Of a stretch of DNA of 64,000 bases, positions 34,530 through 44,100 are shown piece after piece. The position numbers and the translations under genes are program-made. The notes below the pieces were generated by a model that worked only from the letters and a program-made list of their open reading frames with translations, did no database searches and had not been told where the DNA came from. Source of the DNA: Pedobacter arcticus A12 (GTDB lineage: Bacteria; Bacteroidota; Bacteroidia; Sphingobacteriales; Sphingobacteriaceae); NCBI RefSeq assembly GCF_000302595.1, contig NZ_JH947127.1, positions 452,126 to 516,125 of the forward strand, read 5' to 3'. Each line of letters starts with the position of its first letter. Within the stretch, counting starts at the first letter, position 1.

Positions 34530-35552
34530 CTAGTTTTTTGTCAATTCTCCTCGGATAGAGTTACTTAAACGACGGATCAATCGATCACGCGGATAATCAC
34601 GACCTAAAAGGTACATCAGCTTGGTTACCGCAGCTTCAAAAGTCATATCGTAACCGTTAATTACACCCATTTCTTTTAAAGCACTACTTGTAGCGTAACG
34701 TCCCATTTCAACCGAACCAACCTTACATTGCGAAATATCTAAGATAATTTTTCCTTTATCAATGGCACTTTTAAGCTTATCCAAAAACCATTTTGCCGTG
34801 GTGGTGTTACCAGTGCCAAAAGTTTCCATAATAATGGCTTCCGCATCCGAATTCAATACACTATCCACAATTGCTGGGCTAATACCGGGGTAAAGTTTGA
34901 GTACAGCAACTTTATTGCTCACGTTGGTATGCACCCTTAAAACCGGGTTTCCCAATCGACCAATAACAGCGTCGTGATATTTTATATGTACACCGGCTTC
35001 TACTAAAACCGGATAATTTGGTGATCTAAAAGCTTCAAACTTTGCAGAATTATACTTGAAGGTTCGGTTTGCCCGATAAAGCTTGTTCTCAAAATAAATA
35101 CAAACTTCGGGCACACGGGCCTTTCCGTCTTCCGTTTTTGCCGATGCGATCTCTAATGCGGTGATAAAATTCTCTTTTGCATCTGTACGAACTTCAGAGA
35201 TTGGCAACTGTGAACCAGTAAAAATAACAGGCTTACCCAAACCTTCTAACATAAAGCTTAAAGCAGAAGCGGTAAAAGCCATCGTATCCGAACCGTGGAG
35301 GATTAAAAAACCATCGTGGTCGTCGTAATTATCTTTGATCAGTTTTGCTAAAAAAGCCCAAATTTCGGGTGTCATATCAGAGGAATCAATAATTGGATCG
35401 AATGAATAAACGGTTAATTCGTAATCCATTCTCCGTAACTCCGGAACATTCTCAATAATCTGTTCAAAAGTAAACGGTTTTAATGCTCCTGATGAAGGAT
35501 CTGTGATCATACCAATGGTTCCGCCGGTATATATCACAAATATTTTAGTCAT
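34530..35552 (-). CDS. ansA: Type I L-asparaginase
   Basis: It hydrolyses asparagine to aspartate and ammonia. The 340-residue protein has the nucleophile Thr12 in YTGGTIGMI and the second catalytic Thr90 with Asp89 in LILHGSDTMAFTASALSF. The QLPISEVRTDAKEN segment carries the conserved Lys. There is no signal peptide, so it is the cytoplasmic low-affinity type. A tatD-like gene begins 45 bases upstream on the same strand, and the two may be co-transcribed. Confidence 0.93.
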   Translation of the reverse strand: MTKIFVIYTGGTIGMITDPSSGALKPFTFEQIIENVPELRRMDYELTVYSFDPIIDSSDMTPEIWAFLAKLIKDNYDDHDGFLILHGSDTMAFTASALSFMLEGLGKPVIFTGSQLPISEVRTDAKENFITALEIASAKTEDGKARVPEVCIYFENKLYRANRTFKYNSAKFEAFRSPNYPVLVEAGVHIKYHDAVIGRLGNPVLRVHTNVSNKVAVLKLYPGISPAIVDSVLNSDAEAIIMETFGTGNTTTAKWFLDKLKSAIDKGKIILDISQCKVGSVEMGRYATSSALKEMGVINGYDMTFEAAVTKLMYLLGRDYPRDRLIRRLSNSIRGELTKN

Positions 35553-35596
35553 TTTAGCTAAGGGTTTTGATGAACCGCAAATTAACGCTTTAAGAT

Positions 35597-36364
35597 TTAG
35601 ATGCCAAAAACTTTATGCGAATTGGCAGTAGTTATTTCGGCAACGTGTTCCAAAGTCGTTTGTTTCAAATCGGCTATTTTTTCTGCAATATGAATAAGGT
35701 ACGAACTTTCATTGGGCTTACCCCGATGTGGACTTGGTGCCAGATATGGCGAATCAGTTTCTAACACCAGATTACTCAAATCCAATTGCTCCACCACTTT
35801 GTCCAACCCTGCTTTTTTATAAGTAACTACCCCTCCTATTCCCAAATAAAATCCTAGCTCGATTGCTCGGTTGGCCTGCTGTAAATCGCCAGTAAAACAA
35901 TGAAAAATTCCTCTCAATTTATCATCATTCTGTTGATCCAAGACTTCAAATACCTCATCAAAAGCATCACGGCAATGGATTACGATTGAAAGATCTAAAG
36001 ATTTTGCCTGCTCAATCTGCTTATTAAAAGCATCTTGCTGTTGTTGTAAAAAAGACTTATCCCAATATAAATCAATTCCAATTTCTCCAATTGCATAAAT
36101 TTTATTCGATCCGATTGCTTGCGCAATTAGACCTAATTCTTCCTCGTAATTGTCCTTTACATCACATGGATGCAAGCCCAACATCGGAAAACAGTTTTCT
36201 GGATAATGTTCTGCTAATGCTAAAACTAAAGGAATAGACTTACTATCTACATTTGGTAAAAACAAGCGTGATATATTGTTATCCAAACAACGGTTCAATT
36301 GCGCTTCCTGCTTTTCGGGATCTGTTTCGTAGTAAATATGTGTATGCGTATCTGTAAGTATCAT
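35597..36364 (-). CDS. TatD-family metal-dependent hydrolase
   Basis: The 255-residue TIM-barrel hydrolase has metal ligands in MILTDTHTHI (H7, H9), IGEIGIDLYW, SIVIHCRDAFDE, IFHCFTGDL and LETDSPYLAPSPHRGKPNES. Family members are 3'-5' DNA or RNA exonucleases and D-aminoacyl-tRNA deacylases, so the precise reaction is open. It ends 44 bases before the asparaginase start on the same strand. Confidence 0.93.
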   Translation of the reverse strand: MILTDTHTHIYYETDPEKQEAQLNRCLDNNISRLFLPNVDSKSIPLVLALAEHYPENCFPMLGLHPCDVKDNYEEELGLIAQAIGSNKIYAIGEIGIDLYWDKSFLQQQQDAFNKQIEQAKSLDLSIVIHCRDAFDEVFEVLDQQNDDKLRGIFHCFTGDLQQANRAIELGFYLGIGGVVTYKKAGLDKVVEQLDLSNLVLETDSPYLAPSPHRGKPNESSYLIHIAEKIADLKQTTLEHVAEITTANSHKVFGI

Positions 36365-36477
36365 TAATCAAAAATTGCTGACGCAAATTTATGATTAATC
36401 ATTAACCAAAATGTTTAATTGATGTAAACTGATTTTGCTTGGTACGTTTTTTGGGTTTAAGCATCAAAAAACTAGTA

Positions 36478-37041
36478 ATGAAACTCATAACCAACCTATT
36501 ACTGATTACTACAATTTCTATTAGTATCTCATGTACTCAAAACCCAAGGAGTAACCAAAATAAAATGGAAACAAAGAAAGAAATAGACAGCATAAATCCA
36601 GAGTTTTCTTACAAACCTGAAATTGAAGATTCTTTATCTTCAGTTAAGTCTGACGAAAAAACTTACGTTGCGAATAAAAAAGCTGGAAAACATCCAATTT
36701 CACTCCAGTGGATTGGTTGGGATATCCGAGGAAATGTTGAAGTAACACCTATGAACGATGAATGGTACCGCATTAAAGGTTCTCAAAAAAACAAAGCTGG
36801 AGATTATTTAACCATCGATGGAAAAATAAAAAGAATCAGCAAAAAAGAACTTGAGTTTGATGGTACAATTATAACTAAAGTAAGCCATAACAATAATAGT
36901 GAGCCATGTGTAAAGGAAGGCAAACAGTCTTTTTTCGCAAAAGACGACAGAACCTATTTTAGATTACAAAATATGACAAACTGTGAAGGTGGAATGTTGG
37001 TAGATTACGTTGATATTTACGCAGGAACAAGTTCTTTGTAG
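36478..37041 (+). CDS. Putative lipoprotein of unknown function
   Basis: The 187-residue protein starts at ATG 36478 (MKLITNLLLITTISISISC), with a lipobox ending at Cys19. An upstream in-frame TTG at 36439 would spoil the signal peptide. The mature part has a polar linker and then a beta-rich stretch (SLQWIGWDIRGNVEVTP, YLTIDGKIKRISKKELEFDG). This resembles small Bacteroidota beta-sandwich lipoproteins but has no domain I can name. Its stop codon abuts the end of the convergent LysE gene, with no spacer. Confidence 0.75.
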   Translation: MKLITNLLLITTISISISCTQNPRSNQNKMETKKEIDSINPEFSYKPEIEDSLSSVKSDEKTYVANKKAGKHPISLQWIGWDIRGNVEVTPMNDEWYRIKGSQKNKAGDYLTIDGKIKRISKKELEFDGTIITKVSHNNNSEPCVKEGKQSFFAKDDRTYFRLQNMTNCEGGMLVDYVDIYAGTSSL

Positions 37042-37671
37042 CTAGATCAAACTATGCCCGGTAAATAAATTATAAATCAGCTTTAGCGCAAAAATGATAA
37101 TTAAAACGCCTGCAATTCGGTTTAGGTTTTGGATAGATTTCGCTTTAATCTTATAACGTAGTTTGTAAGCAAAATACGCTTTTAACGTATCCATTGCGAA
37201 AAGTGTAATCAATATAGCCCCAAAAAACGGTATAATTTGTTTGGAGGTAAGTTCGCCATAAAGAGAATACACACCGCTAGACACGCTTACCCAATACAAT
37301 AAAATAAAAGGATTAAAAATGCACATGAAAAATCCTTTAAAAAAGTAACCCGCATGTTTAATTCGCGACGATTCTTCCACAAAATTAATTTCTACCTTTT
37401 TCAACAAATAGTATAGGCCAATGCTCATTAAGATCACGCTACCCACCACACCAATTGGCAACCTATATTTACTCTCAAAACTTAATAAGGAAGTCCCAAA
37501 AAGGGTAATGGTCATGTAGATAAAGTCGCTGACTACCACGCCACCTGCAAGTGAAAGCCCTGCGTAAAAACCTTTTTCAATACTGGTTTTTATCAACGCA
37601 AAAAACACGGGTCCTGTTAAAAAAGAAAGCACAATTCCTAATCCGATTCCCGAAATAATAAGTTCTAGCAT
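37042..37671 (-). CDS. LysE-family amino acid exporter
   Basis: The 209-residue inner-membrane protein has six hydrophobic segments and the LysE/RhtB layout: LGIVLSFLTGPVFFALIKTS near the N-terminus (GP motif), GFYAGLSLAGGVVVSDFIY, FFMCIFNPFILLYWVSVSSG and a final ALKLIYNLFTG. Members export basic or small neutral amino acids, so the substrate is unknown. It is transcribed alone, divergent from the dCMP deaminase gene. Confidence 0.88.
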   Translation of the reverse strand: MLELIISGIGLGIVLSFLTGPVFFALIKTSIEKGFYAGLSLAGGVVVSDFIYMTITLFGTSLLSFESKYRLPIGVVGSVILMSIGLYYLLKKVEINFVEESSRIKHAGYFFKGFFMCIFNPFILLYWVSVSSGVYSLYGELTSKQIIPFFGAILITLFAMDTLKAYFAYKLRYKIKAKSIQNLNRIAGVLIIIFALKLIYNLFTGHSLI

Positions 37672-37836
37672 TAACCTTTTTTATGATTGCGTCTTAAGCG
37701 AAGATGCGATTTTCAAAAACAAAAACACATTTTTAATTGAATTAAACGTATATTTTTGATATAAAATTGCTTTGGCAGAATGTATTGTTTTTATCTTCGT
37801 CTCAGTTTTATAACGTAAAATTCTAAACATAACATT

Positions 37837-38295
37837 TTGAAATTAAGTTTCGATACCATTTTCATGAACTTAGCTTCTGATTTGGCGTTCCGTTCACACT
37901 GTGTTAAAAGGCAAGTTGGTGCAGTTTTAACAAAAGACACTCGTATTGTTTCTATAGGTTATAACGGCCCGCCACCCGGTACACATAACTGCGATGAAGA
38001 ATGGCCAGAGGAAGGTTGCCCTCGCGATTCAAGAAACAGCTGTTCGCTAGCTTTACATGCAGAAGAAAATGCAATTCTTTATGCGGTAAAAAACGGAACA
38101 CAAGTCCAAGGATCTACCTTATACACCACGCTTTCCCCATGCATAGCATGTGCTCGGTTAATTCTATCATCAGGAATTAAAGCTGTTTATTTTAAAGAAT
38201 CTTACGCCTTATATAAAGGTTTAGCGAATGACGAGGGCGTTGATTTCTTAAATAAATTTGGCGTTAAGTGCGAGGTTTTGCCAACTGGAGCTTAA
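37837..38295 (+). CDS. Deoxycytidylate deaminase
   Basis: It deaminates dCMP to dUMP, feeding dTMP synthesis. The 152-residue protein has the zinc site H74-A-E76 (HAEENAI) with PCIACAR (C102, C105). The metal- and phosphate-binding insert NCDEEWPEEGC typical of ComEB-type enzymes comes before it. The start is TTG at 37837 (reads MKLSFDTIFMNLASDLA). An ATG nine codons in (37864) would cut the first helix, so TTG is preferred. Confidence 0.92.
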   Translation: MKLSFDTIFMNLASDLAFRSHCVKRQVGAVLTKDTRIVSIGYNGPPPGTHNCDEEWPEEGCPRDSRNSCSLALHAEENAILYAVKNGTQVQGSTLYTTLSPCIACARLILSSGIKAVYFKESYALYKGLANDEGVDFLNKFGVKCEVLPTGA

Positions 38296-38458
38296 TTACA
38301 ACATCTAGACCTTCTATAATTTTATTAACGCTTGCACAAAAGCCACGCTAACAACTCGTTTGTTCTCTATGCTGTCAAGCATCTATTGCTTGCGATCATG
38401 GATAAGCTGTAATCCAAAACAGAAATTTAAATTTGCTGAAAATTTCTAGCAAAACTTA

Positions 38459-38490
38459 TTGTAATTTATTTAAGAAGTTTCATATCTTCG
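38459..38490 (+). promoter_or_regulatory. Putative promoter of the glycan utilisation locus
   Basis: TTG at 38459-38461 and TATCTTCG at 38483-38490 (one mismatch to TAnnTTTG) are spaced by 21 bases, close to the usual Bacteroidota -33/-7 spacing. It lies about 60 bases before the PNGase start. CGTTTA and TAAACG nearby form a weak inverted repeat just downstream that could be an operator. Confidence 0.4.
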
Positions 38491-38550
38491 TTTAACTACG
38501 AATCAAAGTTCGATAAACTAAACGAGCTCCTTTGAAATATAAACCTTAAG

Positions 38551-40470
38551 ATGAAATCCTTTTTTATAACTACACTCCTTAGTTGCGTGGTGTTTTTTTT
38601 GCTACCACAGGCAAAAGCGGCAGATACGCTTCACGTAGTAACACATAACCGCGTTACAGTGGTCACAGATCCCTCACAAGGATTCAATTTATATAAACGC
38701 TGGGGAAAATTCCCTTCCGTAAAAGAGCAGATCCGCCAAATAAAATTAAAAGTAAAATTTGCTTGCCCAGATAGTATGCGCTGTGCCGATTGGGATTATA
38801 AAGACCATATCACGATCAAACGCACCGGTGGAAAAAATGGCACTTCCAAAGACTATGAAATTGGACGTATGCTTACCCCGTACGGAGGAGCTTTTAATAA
38901 AGATTGGAACTTTGAATGGGAGATTGATGTTACCGATTTCACCATGCTTTTGCGTGATTCGGTGGAGATTGAATATAACCATACCGGTTGGGAGCCTAAC
39001 AAAGACCGTGGCTGGAGCGTTATCCTTGATTTTGAAATTATTAAAGGAAAACCAGCTTGGGAGCCGATAACCATTCAAAAAATATACGATGGATATTTCC
39101 GTTACGGCGATAGCCTAAACAGTATTGAAAAGGAATTGAAACCCATCACATTTACCGCCGATGCCAAAGCAGATTTTGCCCGTTTAAGGGTTGTACAAAC
39201 TGGACATGGCATGGATGAACCCGATGGCTGTTCGGAGTTTTGCAATAAATACAGAGAACTGTGGTACGATGGAAAGCTGATAGATGTTAAATCTGTATGG
39301 AAAAAATGTGGCGACAATCCTTTATATCCCCAAGCCGGAACTTGGATTTACAACCGAGCCAACTGGTGCCCAGGCAATTTAATGCAACCAGATATTTACG
39401 ACTTAAAAACTAAGCAAGGTGGCAAACATATTATCGATCTGAATATGCAACCTTATATAGCTCGCAATCCCAGCGCAGACGAATCCATCACTGCTTACCT
39501 TATTCAGTACAAAAAAGCATCAGCTTATGATGTAGCTATCGAAGCTTTGCCAGTTCCATCTTTAAAAGATGCGTTCCGCAGAAAAAACCCCGCCACCATC
39601 AATCCAATAGTAAGGGTAAAAAATATGGGGTCCGAGCCAGTAAACAAACTGCGGATTCGTTATGGTACGCTAGGTTACCCCACAAAATTTTATAACTGGA
39701 AAGGAGTAATTGAACCTACAGCTTCCACGGATATTATACTGCCAGGCACTGTGGAAGGTAAAGCTGGAACAAATATATTTGAAGCAGAGCTACTTAACCC
39801 AAATGGTAAACGAGATACATGGCCTGCCGACAATAAGATGAAAAGCATTTTTGAATCAGCACCAGTACTTGACACCACGCTTATTGTTTACCTTTTAACC
39901 AATAACCAGCCAGAACAATCCAGTTGGGCAATCTACAACGAAAACCTTAACATCGTCAAAGAAAGAGCATTAGGAACATTAAAAGCAAATACGGTTTACC
40001 GCGATACCCTTAACTTATCTAATGGAAATTACCGCTTTTTATTAGCAGATACAACAGGTGATGGTTTGGAGTTTTGGGCAAATCCAAAAGGAGGCAGAGG
40101 CAAGGTTCGGCTTTTAAACAAAGAAGGTTTAATGATTAAAGATATCGAATCTGATTTTGGTTCGTCTTTTCAATATGACTTTACAGTTGGGAAAAAACCA
40201 ACGCCCATTCCAGATGCCGTTTCCATCAGTTCGTACCCTACATCTACCAAGACTACGCTCGATTATTTCGCTAACGCTTCTGCTGATGTAAAAGTTCAGA
40301 TTATTACCGACCCAGGAGACAAAATAGTAGAAGAACACCATTATCCCGACCTGAGAGAAGGGATATTTACCTACAATCTGGACAGATTTCCTAAAAGTCG
40401 TTATTACATCAAAGTATTTGTAAACGGTGCAGAGAAGTTTAAAAAGAGAATTCGCCTAAAAGAAAGATAA
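38551..40470 (+). CDS. PNGase F-like peptide-N-glycosidase with type IX sorting-like tail
   Basis: This family cuts the amide bond between Asn and the innermost GlcNAc, releasing whole N-glycans. The 639-residue protein has a signal peptide (to about residue 23). The two PNGase F-type domains (about 35-330) match the Elizabethkingia enzyme at CPDSMRCADWDYKD (D82 aligns with its catalytic Asp60), YEIGRMLTPYGG, EIDVTDFTMLL, GCSEFC (E229 aligns with Glu206) and NRANWCPGNLMQP. The third active-site residue, Glu118, aligns with H144. A middle region holds a TTGDG-type secreted-protein domain. The last 80 residues look like a sorting domain (YYIKVFVNGAEKFKKRIRLK). It opens a locus of glycoside hydrolases. 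Confidence 0.85.
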   Translation: MKSFFITTLLSCVVFFLLPQAKAADTLHVVTHNRVTVVTDPSQGFNLYKRWGKFPSVKEQIRQIKLKVKFACPDSMRCADWDYKDHITIKRTGGKNGTSKDYEIGRMLTPYGGAFNKDWNFEWEIDVTDFTMLLRDSVEIEYNHTGWEPNKDRGWSVILDFEIIKGKPAWEPITIQKIYDGYFRYGDSLNSIEKELKPITFTADAKADFARLRVVQTGHGMDEPDGCSEFCNKYRELWYDGKLIDVKSVWKKCGDNPLYPQAGTWIYNRANWCPGNLMQPDIYDLKTKQGGKHIIDLNMQPYIARNPSADESITAYLIQYKKASAYDVAIEALPVPSLKDAFRRKNPATINPIVRVKNMGSEPVNKLRIRYGTLGYPTKFYNWKGVIEPTASTDIILPGTVEGKAGTNIFEAELLNPNGKRDTWPADNKMKSIFESAPVLDTTLIVYLLTNNQPEQSSWAIYNENLNIVKERALGTLKANTVYRDTLNLSNGNYRFLLADTTGDGLEFWANPKGGRGKVRLLNKEGLMIKDIESDFGSSFQYDFTVGKKPTPIPDAVSISSYPTSTKTTLDYFANASADVKVQIITDPGDKIVEEHHYPDLREGIFTYNLDRFPKSRYYIKVFVNGAEKFKKRIRLKER

Positions 40471-40476
40471 ACCATC

Positions 40477-41814
40477 ATGAAAAAACTCTTATTTCTTATT
40501 TTAACTGCTTTAAACTTAGTTTCCCTGCCACTATTAGCACAGCAACAGGTAAATGCAGATTCTATCCGAAACAAAATGCAATGGTTTGCCGATGCCAAAC
40601 TGGGAATTTTTATCCATTGGGGAATTTATGCGGTAAACGGTATTGATGAAAGCTGGAGCTTTTACAATAAAAAAATCAGCTATCCAGATTATATGAAGCA
40701 GTTAAAAGGCTTTACCGCTTCAAAGTACGACCCCGAAAGCTGGGCCGCATTAATTAAAGAAAGTGGCGCCCGTTATGCGGTAATTACCACCAAACATCAC
40801 GATGGTGTAGCACTTTGGCCAACCAAACAGAAACATTTTAGTGTCGTAAAAAACACTCCTGCTGGTCGTGATTTGTTAAGCCCATTTTATCAGGCTTTGG
40901 ATAAACAAGGAATTAAAAGAGGCGCATATTTTTCTTTGATTGATTGGAGTCACCCAGATTATCCGGGCTTCACGAAAGACAGTACACGTTATAAAATCAG
41001 TGATGACCCCAAGCGTTGGGAGCGTTTTCAAAAATTTTATCAAGCCCAGCTAAAGGAAGTTTCGACAATGTACAAACCAGATTTATGGTGGTTTGATGGC
41101 GATTGGGAGCATAGCGCAGCAGAATGGCAAGCTGCTACGGTGAGAAAAAATCTACTGAGCGCTAACCCTCAAACAATCATTAATAGTCGTTTAACCGGTT
41201 ATGGCGATTATGAAACACCAGAACAGAACTTTCCAGTAACTAAGCCCAAATACAATTGGTGGGAACTATGCATGACAATTAACGGAAGTTGGGGCTATCA
41301 ACCGCAGGATACCGCTTGGAAAACACCCTACGAGGTTATATCCATCTTTGCAGACGCTGTAAGTAATGGTGGAAATCTCTTATTGGATATCGGTCCACGA
41401 GAAGATGGAACAATCCCAAAAGAAGAAATTCATGTTTTAAAAGAGCTCGGAAAATGGAATCAGAAACATGGCGAAGCAATTTTCAACACCCTCGGAGGAA
41501 TACCTCAAGGGCATTTTTATGGCCCAACAACCTTATCAAAAGACTCTACCACATTATATCTTTTTCTTCCGGCCAAAACCAGTGGAAGTTTAATGCTAAA
41601 AGGGTTGAAAAACAAAATTAAAAAAATTAGAGTGCTGGGTTCAGATAAGCAACTTCAACATAAAGTAGTAGGGAAGATATCTTGGAGCCCCGTACCCGGC
41701 TTGGTTTATATCGATGTTCCAGCAACGGTTCACGATGAGTACATGACAGTTTTAGCGGTAGAGCTAGATGGTTCTGTTGAGCTGTACCGGGGAAAAGGAG
41801 GTTTGCAGGAATAA
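40477..41814 (+). CDS. Alpha-L-fucosidase, GH29
   Basis: It removes terminal alpha-L-fucose with retention of configuration. The 445-residue protein has a signal peptide (to about residue 21, ending LLAQ) and the GH29 catalytic barrel: FADAKLGIFIHWGIYAVNG, ITTKHHDGVALWPTK, SHPDYPGF, and YKPDLWWFDGDW with the likely nucleophile D207. A short C-terminal beta domain follows. The start is 6 bases after the PNGase stop, so the two are one transcript. Substrate linkage is unknown. It pairs with a second GH29 at 50972. Confidence 0.92.
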   Translation: MKKLLFLILTALNLVSLPLLAQQQVNADSIRNKMQWFADAKLGIFIHWGIYAVNGIDESWSFYNKKISYPDYMKQLKGFTASKYDPESWAALIKESGARYAVITTKHHDGVALWPTKQKHFSVVKNTPAGRDLLSPFYQALDKQGIKRGAYFSLIDWSHPDYPGFTKDSTRYKISDDPKRWERFQKFYQAQLKEVSTMYKPDLWWFDGDWEHSAAEWQAATVRKNLLSANPQTIINSRLTGYGDYETPEQNFPVTKPKYNWWELCMTINGSWGYQPQDTAWKTPYEVISIFADAVSNGGNLLLDIGPREDGTIPKEEIHVLKELGKWNQKHGEAIFNTLGGIPQGHFYGPTTLSKDSTTLYLFLPAKTSGSLMLKGLKNKIKKIRVLGSDKQLQHKVVGKISWSPVPGLVYIDVPATVHDEYMTVLAVELDGSVELYRGKGGLQE

Positions 41815-41914
41815 CCTCAAAAAAAGTAAAAACAGTTCAGTACAAGTTCTTCTCTCTACCGAACATTTAAACAACATTACGACTCTTCAAAAAAGCTTAA
41901 AAAACACGAATAAT

Positions 41915-41922
41915 TAATTTTG
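41915..41922 (+). promoter_or_regulatory. Possible -7 promoter box before the locus hypothetical gene
   Basis: TAATTTTG matches TAnnTTTG but ends only 2 bases before the ATG at 41925, which is closer than usual. It may be chance in A/T-rich DNA. Confidence 0.25.
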
Positions 41923-41924
41923 AT

Positions 41925-42635
41925 ATGCGATATCTTTTTATTTTTTCCATTCTCTGTGGCTACGCTACGATAGCCAGTGCACAAACCACCGGCTTTTCTA
42001 CCCAAAACCTAGGTAATATCTTAAATGCGTCTGGTTACGAACTCAGCCTGCTTGAAGCCAAAGAAAGCACCAAGGGAGCCCGTTTCTTTCTAAGCAAATG
42101 GCTAAAAGGAACGGTTACTGCCATAGATGGTACATTGGTAAAAAATGATAGCGTTCTATACTATTTTGATAAAATTTCGTACAACCTTTATTATACCTAT
42201 GACCATAAGCGGACTATGAAAGTAGAAAACAAAAATATACGCTCTTTTATACTGCAAGACGGCAATATCAATCATTCTTTTAAACGGATGGAGTTAATTA
42301 AACCAATTGTTTTCTTCGAAACGCTTGTTGAAAATACCACTAAATATTCTCTGTATAAAGAAACAGCTACAGAGTATAAAAAAGCAGATTACATGAATCA
42401 TGGAATGTATGAAAGTGGCAACCGTTTTGATCAGTATATTGATAATTTTCGCTATTACATTGTTTTACCTGGCGAGAAGGCATACAAACCGATATCTTTT
42501 AAAAAGAAATCTCTGGAAGAAGTATTTGATGGAAGTGACGCAATATTTAACCCCTACTTTTCCAAGCATAAAAGAGAACCTATAGATGAAGATTTTTTGA
42601 TAAGCTTAGTTAATCATTTAAACACCGGTAGCTAA
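41925..42635 (+). CDS. Exported protein of unknown function in the glycan locus
   Basis: The 236-residue protein has a clear signal peptide (FIFSILCGYATIASAQ, about residue 19). The mature part looks beta-rich, with Lys/Tyr-rich strands (LVKNDSVLYYFDKISYNLYY). I recognise no domain. The middle stretch KNIRSFILQDGNINHSFKR and VFFETLVENTTKYSLYKE recall small Bacteroidota periplasmic proteins seen beside many unrelated loci, so it may not be part of glycan use. No catalytic motif is seen. Confidence 0.7.
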   Translation: MRYLFIFSILCGYATIASAQTTGFSTQNLGNILNASGYELSLLEAKESTKGARFFLSKWLKGTVTAIDGTLVKNDSVLYYFDKISYNLYYTYDHKRTMKVENKNIRSFILQDGNINHSFKRMELIKPIVFFETLVENTTKYSLYKETATEYKKADYMNHGMYESGNRFDQYIDNFRYYIVLPGEKAYKPISFKKKSLEEVFDGSDAIFNPYFSKHKREPIDEDFLISLVNHLNTGS

Positions 42636-42776
42636 TGGAATTCTAGGTTTTTCCCGTCTTTTATTCATTGTAACCGATAATCGCCCAAATTGCTATAAAG
42701 TTTTTGATACAACAACAAGTTTCACCACAGATTGGAGAAGTTTTTATACTTTCGTTAAAATTACCACTAAGCGATC

Positions 42777-43985
42777 GTGAATAAAGCCATTATATATCAA
42801 AAGGAAATCATTAAACAACTCTATTTTGAGCAGGCACTTTCTTGTTCTGCATTGAGTGAGAAATTGGGCAAAAGCCTGCCTTTAACTGCCAATATACTCA
42901 ATGAGTATATTAACGAAGGGTCAATATTGGAAAACGGACTGGCTCCGTCTACTGGTGGTAGACGAGCAGTTACTTATGCCCTTAAACCTGATTTCACCTA
43001 CGTTGTTTCAGTAGCAATGGATCAGTTTGTTACCCGGATTGCTATCATGGATATGCAGAACATGCCGGTAACACCCATAAAAAAACTAGACTTGTTATTG
43101 AAAGCTAACAAAAACGCATTAGCCTCACTAACCGAAGCGATTGTTGTTGCCATTAAAGAATCTGCTATTCCATTAGCGAAGTTTTCAGGTATTGGAATTG
43201 GTATGCCTGGCTTAATTGATTTTGATAAAGGAGTTAACCATTCTTTTTTAGAAACGACCGATAAAAGTATTACCGCTCATATTCAAGAAACTACTGGACT
43301 ACCAGTTTTTATCGATAACGACTCCAGTTTAATTGCCTTGGCGGAGCACCGTTTTGGAAAAGCAAAAGGCAAAAAAACAGTAATGGTTATCAATATTGGT
43401 TGGGGTATTGGCTTAGGGATGCTTTTTAATGGAAGTCTTTTTAGAGGCAATAATGGATTAGCAGGTGAGTTTAGCCATATTCCATTATTTACCAATAACA
43501 AACTTTGCAGTTGTGGCAAAACGGGCTGTCTAGAAACAGAAACTTCGTTACAAATGATTGCAGAAGAAGCAACGAGCGCTCTAAAAAAAGGAGAACTATC
43601 ATTTATCAGCAATTTTCCACACAGCAATGCAGAAGAGATGATTAACGCGGTAATTAAAGCTGCATCGAGCGGCGACAGATACGCAATCTCACTTTTATCA
43701 AAAGCAGGTTATAATATTGGCAGAGGAGCGGCAATTTTGATTCACCTTTTTAATCCTGGTTTAATCATTCTAAGCGGTAGAGGTTCTTTAGCTGGGCGCT
43801 TGTGGCTTGCGCCGATTCAACAGGCCGTAAATGAACATTGCATTCCTAAAATTGCAGCCTATACAGAAATAGAAATTTCATCTTTGGGTTGCAACGTAGA
43901 ATTAATTGGCGCAGCTGCTTTAGTAATGGAACACTATAATGAGCTAAAATTACAGAAAACAAAAAAGACCAATAAATCTGGTTAG
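42777..43985 (+). CDS. ROK-family transcriptional regulator (NagC/XylR/Mlc type), first copy
   Basis: The 402-residue protein starts at GTG. An N-terminal winged helix-turn-helix (about residues 10-60: IIKQLYFEQALSCSALSEKL) precedes a ROK actin-like domain. The ROK zinc signature CSCGKTGCLETE (about residues 240-252) is intact. The N-lobe ATP loop DxGGT of sugar kinases is missing (VAMDQFVTRIAI), so this is a repressor rather than a kinase. IDNDSSLIALAE retains the sugar-binding Asp. Effectors in such proteins are often GlcNAc or other hexoses. A close paralogue follows 375 bases later, and this one probably regulates the locus. Confidence 0.9.
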   Translation: MNKAIIYQKEIIKQLYFEQALSCSALSEKLGKSLPLTANILNEYINEGSILENGLAPSTGGRRAVTYALKPDFTYVVSVAMDQFVTRIAIMDMQNMPVTPIKKLDLLLKANKNALASLTEAIVVAIKESAIPLAKFSGIGIGMPGLIDFDKGVNHSFLETTDKSITAHIQETTGLPVFIDNDSSLIALAEHRFGKAKGKKTVMVINIGWGIGLGMLFNGSLFRGNNGLAGEFSHIPLFTNNKLCSCGKTGCLETETSLQMIAEEATSALKKGELSFISNFPHSNAEEMINAVIKAASSGDRYAISLLSKAGYNIGRGAAILIHLFNPGLIILSGRGSLAGRLWLAPIQQAVNEHCIPKIAAYTEIEISSLGCNVELIGAAALVMEHYNELKLQKTKKTNKSG

Positions 43986-44028
43986 GATTATTACTTCAAA
44001 TTACCACAATCCATTCTCCATTTTAAAA

Positions 44029-44060
44029 AAACTCTCCAATTTTCGGAGAGTTTTTTTTGT
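44029..44060 (+). terminator. Intrinsic terminator after the first ROK gene
   Basis: AAACTCTCC pairs with GGAGAGTTT around an AT loop and is followed by six more T. It lies 44 bases after the stop and separates the first ROK gene from the second ROK-SusC-SusD unit. Confidence 0.85.
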
Positions 44061-44100
44061 TCTACTACTCCCCAAACCATAAGCCAATAAGAGTATATCC

